The notes below the pieces were generated by a model that saw only the letters and a list, made by a program, of their open reading frames with translations, was not told the origin of the DNA and did not search any database. This document shows, one piece after another, positions 59,231-64,000 of a stretch of 64,000 bases of DNA; the stretch's first letter is position 1; each line of letters opens with the position of its first letter. Made by a program: the position numbers and the translations under genes. This DNA comes from Nageia nagi (taxonomy: Eukaryota; Pinophyta): NCBI GenBank assembly GCA_050084985.1, contig JBITNC010000001.1:151342001-151406000 (forward strand), written 5' to 3'.

Positions 59231-59732
59231 TACAAATAATGCATCTACATAAATATTTAATCAAAGTGTGGAACTACAAATACATATTTTTTGCATATGT
59301 TGCGAAAATGATTTATAAGGGAAAAACATTTAATGAATATTACAACAAACTTAGAGTGATTGGATATTAATTTGAGAATTTCATGTGACAGCATTTGATA
59401 CTGATATCAGACATTCCTCTTCCTTTTTTTGATGATTGATATTCAAGATAAGTTGCATGGATGCATATCTTAGAAATGTGAAAACGAAGTGTATGCGAAG
59501 GTAGGATAATCTATGAACTCTTAAAATAGTTTTGAAAGTAGGCCCTTGATGGTCAATGTTGTTGAGATCAATTATTTCCCTTTCAAGTGTAAGGCCTTTG
59601 ATTTGTGTATTGTTAAGGTCCATGCCATTTTTAGTGGGATTTGGCATCATCAACCATGACTTAAAGGGAGTATAGGGATATATTTTGGCTTTTTTGATCC
59701 CATACTAGCCTTGTGTAATGGGTGCATGCAAG

Positions 59733-60830
59733 AAGTTGGGTCCACTAAAAGTGGACATGGGTGAACTCAAAAAAGTTTCGGATAGAATAGGATCCCATGT
59801 TGTAAAAATCAAAATCCCATTTTCTTTTAGGTTCTCAAGCCAAAACAAAAATGGGATCCTCATATATGGTTCGATAACCTGACTAAAATGGGATAACGTT
59901 TTTCAAAACATGAACTACAAACTCATGTAAAATGAGATCACATTCCTTTTTACATGGATCCATTGTACTTTAAATAATAGGATCCCATTCTTATCAATAT
60001 CCCATTCCAAATTTAAAATTTGCTTCCCTCAGGTTTTGCCTTGTTATTTTGGCTTAGGAGAGGCATGGTGAGCCAATCCTCAACCTTGGACATACACATG
60101 CAAATTCCTATCAATGGCAATGGAAAAAAACTAAATTTAAACATGTATTTGATAAAAAATTAAAACCTATTATAGATGAGAGATTTTATATTTCAAATAT
60201 GTAATTTCTTTTACAATTGGATTATATTTTCTATTTTTCAATTAATTTTGAATCAAACTTGTCCATAAATTTGAAAAAGTACGTTATCTTATTTTTATAA
60301 TAAATTTTTATAGTTTAAAATTATGGAAAAAAATTATATGACAACATTATACACATAATTCTCTACTAATTAAAAAAAAAATCTAAAAAAGGATAAGCTT
60401 AGGTCAAGTTATGCTAGCCCAACAAAAGTTCTAATAAAAAATGTAATTAAGGATAATAAAATATTCATAAAAAAATTATGAAATAATATTCTCAACATTC
60501 TTCAATGTATTAACTATCTTTTTCCAAAAGGATTTTAAAAAATACTTTAATTTAGGTCAAATTATGCGGGCCCAACAATTTTTGGTATGATCTTGAAATA
60601 AAAAATTTTAAATAATGGTTTTTTTACATGCCTATCAAAATTTAATTTTTATCATATGGGTATTGTAATAAATTATATATTTAAAAACTAGACTTGAAGC
60701 ACTACATTTTTACCGAGGTGACAAATTCAAGATTCCAGCTCTAAGTGCTTAAAAATTTGATATCAATTATCACCAAATTGAAAAAAAAAGTGTCCATTTT
60801 TTGGCCATAAAGTGGACCCATCTTCTTCCA
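59733..60830. mobile_element. Candidate 1.1-kb element with inverted ends
   Basis: AAGTTGGGTCCACT.AAAAGTGGACA at about 59733 is mirrored by TGTCCA...AGTGGACCCATCTT at about 60792-60824. The ends are short and partly palindromic themselves. The interior is AT-rich, with several GGATCCCA strings at 59790-60010, and has no coding potential. It could be a miniature DNA transposon, but a local palindrome is also possible. Confidence 0.3.
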
Positions 60831-63800
60831 CTTACCCTACTATTTGAATTAAACAACAAATAAGATAAATTGAGGTGGCTTTTTAATTTCCTTGTAAATA
60901 ATTGATTTTACTTGTTCAAGTTCACCATTGATAAGCCAATTTTCTATCCATAAATTCGAATATAACATAACCTTTTAGTAAATATCGAAGAGTAGTTATG
61001 ATTGAAGTTGTTCTCTATCTAGATTTGTAAATGTTGAGCCTCATAGTTTCTTTGCAGTGGACATGGCCACAAAATTTACTAAAGATAATAACATATGTTT
61101 ATTATGCAATAAAACCATTTTATTTGTTACAAAAAGATGAATAGAGAAGAAGGTGAATTTCTCCATAGGGTTGATTTTTGAGCTCATACGTGATATTAGA
61201 GCTTGCTAATATACAATTATAAGCTCTAGATTTCATAAAATTGATAACATTCAATGAAAAAGAATTTGAGCAGCATTGTCACCACTTTGATAAAAAAATT
61301 TATTCAATATTACAATTATTGTGAAGTTGCACCATAGTGTCCCCCCATAGGAAGTTGAAGCATACATAGGGATGTTCTTTATAGGAATTAGTTAGGCAAG
61401 GACACTAAAGAGGATGTTTTATCAATCTCCAAATGGTATTTGGTTTTATGCGGGGAAGGCTTCACATAACCTTATATCTATGCATTCCAATAACTTTGTA
61501 CAAATGAAACTCATCTCATCAATAATAATATGTTGATCGAAGTACATTTTTCTTGGAAGGTTGCAAGTGTTTGTTCATGTAGGATGATCATTTCATTAAT
61601 GGGTATTCAAAGTGAAAAATGAATTATTGAAGCCCATATGTTGAATGCTGCAACATTTGTTGGTGCAAGAAGTAGCAATGGGGATTTCCCATTTGGAGTT
61701 GAAGTATGGAGCATAGACTTGATGCTTATTATTAGGTGCGACTTTTCAATTCTTGCAGTTCCTTGAATAATCATGTTGATAGGTGTTTAGTAGTAATTTA
61801 TAGATAGATGCTACAAAACTATATTAAAGGCTTTTTTTGTTTAATAAATAAACCATTAAAGATATTTATAATGTGAATGGGTGGCACTTGAAATGTGTGG
61901 CAATTGCATTATATGAAAGTAAAAGCCATCATTTATTGTTGTGTAACAAGTTCCCTAGTTATGGTTAAGGTGCAATCACGTTGACCAAGCATGTACAATT
62001 CATCTATTTGCAAAGGATGACCTAGGTGTATAGATGATAAGACTTTCCATTCACTTTAGCTATTTTTTTCCTTGATCATTCCCTCGCTAGAGGATGTGTT
62101 GGTTATAGGTTCTTCAAATGGTTCCATTGTTGTGAGTACATACATGCCATGGATGGTAATAATTTTGGAATTTCTCCCATTACACCATAAGTTCATTCGT
62201 TGATATGCCAATTTCATTTTTTATGCTATGAAAAGATCGATATAAAAGTAGTTCAATTCAATAAAATTTATGAAAACAGCTATCATCGTTTGCAAGGATG
62301 GTTGTGAATCTCAAGGAGACTGAAATAATTGCATTTGTAGAATGCTCTTTCAATTGTGTGCACTTTTGAGATGCTTTGAAGGTCCATTTTTTAGCCACTT
62401 TAATAAGTGAGATTACCCATAGAATTGTGGATTGTTCTATATAAGCATTAATGAAGGTTGTGGATGCAAATGTGGATGAGGATGAGATTGGAACACATTG
62501 AAACCTTTTTTGGTTTACATTTAAGGAAAAATATGTTCAACTACATAGGGATAGTGGTAGTTTAAGTACAAAATGGAAAGTTTTCTGGGTAGAAATATCA
62601 TAGTCGAAAAGGTTATCAATAAGCATTTTTTGAAAAGTAACTAGGGCTAATCGATCATGTTCCTAAATGGTTGAGATATGAGAAATAATTGCATGATATA
62701 TTTGACTTATTTTAAGCATTTGCTACATATTTTACAATATATTTGACGAGTGCATCGATTGAAAAAATAGTCTTGCAATCTATGTTAGCTCTCTAGATAG
62801 AGAGAATAACTAGATTGTGAACATTCAAGTGATCATCATTATGAGCAAGACTATGTTTGGTTTGGCCATTCTCATCAAATATAAGTGTAGATGCCTCAAA
62901 ATGAACCTTTATGTATTTAATAAATCATTTTAATCCCTTAATAGGTTATTATGTAAAAAGGGATTACAAATGTATAAAAGAGGTGTAGGCCATGTATTTG
63001 ACTCTTGTGGATTGTACGAGGGTTCAAAATATCAAAGTCATGTAAACTTGTATCATATATAAAGGTATCATTTGATGACCTATAAAACATGAATGAATCA
63101 TGGGCAAATAATCATTTCAAGCTAATACAAGGATTATCAATTGAAGATCATTTGAAGGATTGCAACTTACTTTATCTATCTACATTGTGCATCTATTATT
63201 CTGTAAGTTTGCATGTATGTTCATAATTTGATTATTTGCTTATCGATACATTCTTGTTTGCGTATGTAATTTCACTTATATTATGATGTTGATGATGTTC
63301 CAATTCTAGGATGTCAACAGCGAACTTGTTCATGAATGTATGCTCTATCTTCTATTCATTCTATAATTAATGAAATGAATATAGAATCTAAGTAAACACT
63401 ACTGCATTCCTTGCACATGTAATTGCCATATTTCTAATATATGCATCAATATTTACAAATTAGAGGGATAGTGCATTAATCAACTTCATTTGTATTAATT
63501 TCATTATTTAGCTACTACAGTAAGACTTGATCTATCTTACATGCTCCAAGGGGATTTATACCAATATTCAAGAGATGATCCCTTTCTACATAGGCATGTT
63601 TGCAAGGTATATTTTGTATCCTATTGAACATAATTGATGAATTTTTTGTAATCACTAGAAGGGTTAGTTAATATAATCATTATTATGTTAAAAAAGGGTT
63701 ATCAAGAGTAGATTGAAGAAATATTTAATTTTGTAGCAAAGGGGGTTATTGATAGCTAGTAGCTAAAAAGGAATGCAATGAAAATAAAAATACATGATTA

Positions 63801-64000
63801 ACAATGCAATACTTATACTAGTAGTCATCTATATCAAGAAGATTTTTAGTACTTCTTCATTAAATGTAGCAAACTACTAGTGCATGCACAATGCGATGAG
63901 GTGTGAATTTTGAATTATATTTTGTAGCATCCACTTGTAGATGACTTGAGGATTTATGGGTGTAGTAGACAATTGATACCATGAAAGTTTAGCCATTTTG
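60831..64000. other. Unrecognised sequence to the window end
   Basis: No open frame of useful length and no clear repeat. A minus-strand frame near 62160-62230 (MNLWCNGRNSKIITIHG) faintly recalls the region between protease and RT of plant gypsy elements, too short to call. Confidence 0.4.

Noticed and set aside
62150-62330. Possible gypsy linker remnant on the minus strand
   Set aside because: Only a dozen residues resemble it and the frame has stops nearby; too weak to call.

Overview
This window looks like a piece of a large, gene-poor seed-plant nuclear genome. It is strongly AT-rich and packed with decayed LTR retrotransposons of both Ty1-copia and Ty3-gypsy type, plus a hAT transposase remnant, a SINE and many degenerate tandem repeats. 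Only one gene appears intact: a four-exon 2-oxoglutarate/Fe(II)-dependent dioxygenase. Long intergenic space, old nested elements and short plant-type introns would suit a gymnosperm, but the sequence alone does not fix the species. All family assignments were made by eye from recognisable motifs; no search was run and no identity was computed.

Layout. 1-4.1 kb: decayed gypsy gag and unrecognised AT-rich sequence with degenerate direct repeats. 4.17-12.46 kb (segment A) and 15.87-24.15 kb (segment B) are two near-identical copies of one 8.3-kb block. In order each carries a gypsy gag/protease remnant with a copia-type solo LTR nested in it, a copia gag remnant, a minus-strand hAT transposase pseudogene, an 80-bp tandem dimer, a 336-bp tandem dimer and an importin-beta pseudogene. 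Between the copies (12.46-15.87 kb) lie an internally deleted copia element (C3) with an eight-copy 49-bp array in its 3' region, and a degenerate tandem array. 24.1-28.8 kb: end of the importin-beta pseudogene, then mostly unrecognised sequence with a GC-rich patch. 28.8-34 kb: copia element C1 (gag to 3' LTR, no 5' LTR seen). 34-37.8 kb: antisense copia gag and antisense gypsy gag remnants with minisatellites. 39.6-49 kb: a possible LINE remnant and a full-structure copia element C2 (two LTRs, PBS, PPT) sitting between two 1.35-kb direct repeats. 49.3-54.1 kb: a candidate inverted-repeat element. 55.0-56.3 kb: the dioxygenase gene. 57.5-60.8 kb: a SINE with matching target-site duplications, a crooked-neck-like gene fragment, tandem repeats and a candidate inverted-repeat element. 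61-64 kb: nothing recognised.

The pieces do not form a pathway. The solo LTR, the main hAT breaks and the importin-beta decay are shared by both copies, so they predate the segmental duplication. C3 lies exactly where homology between the copies ends. I found no evidence of a new defence or regulatory system. The most interesting items are the segmental duplication with its retroelement junction, the duplicated importin-beta pseudogene, the GC-AG intron of the dioxygenase, and the candidate inverted-repeat element with subterminal motifs.
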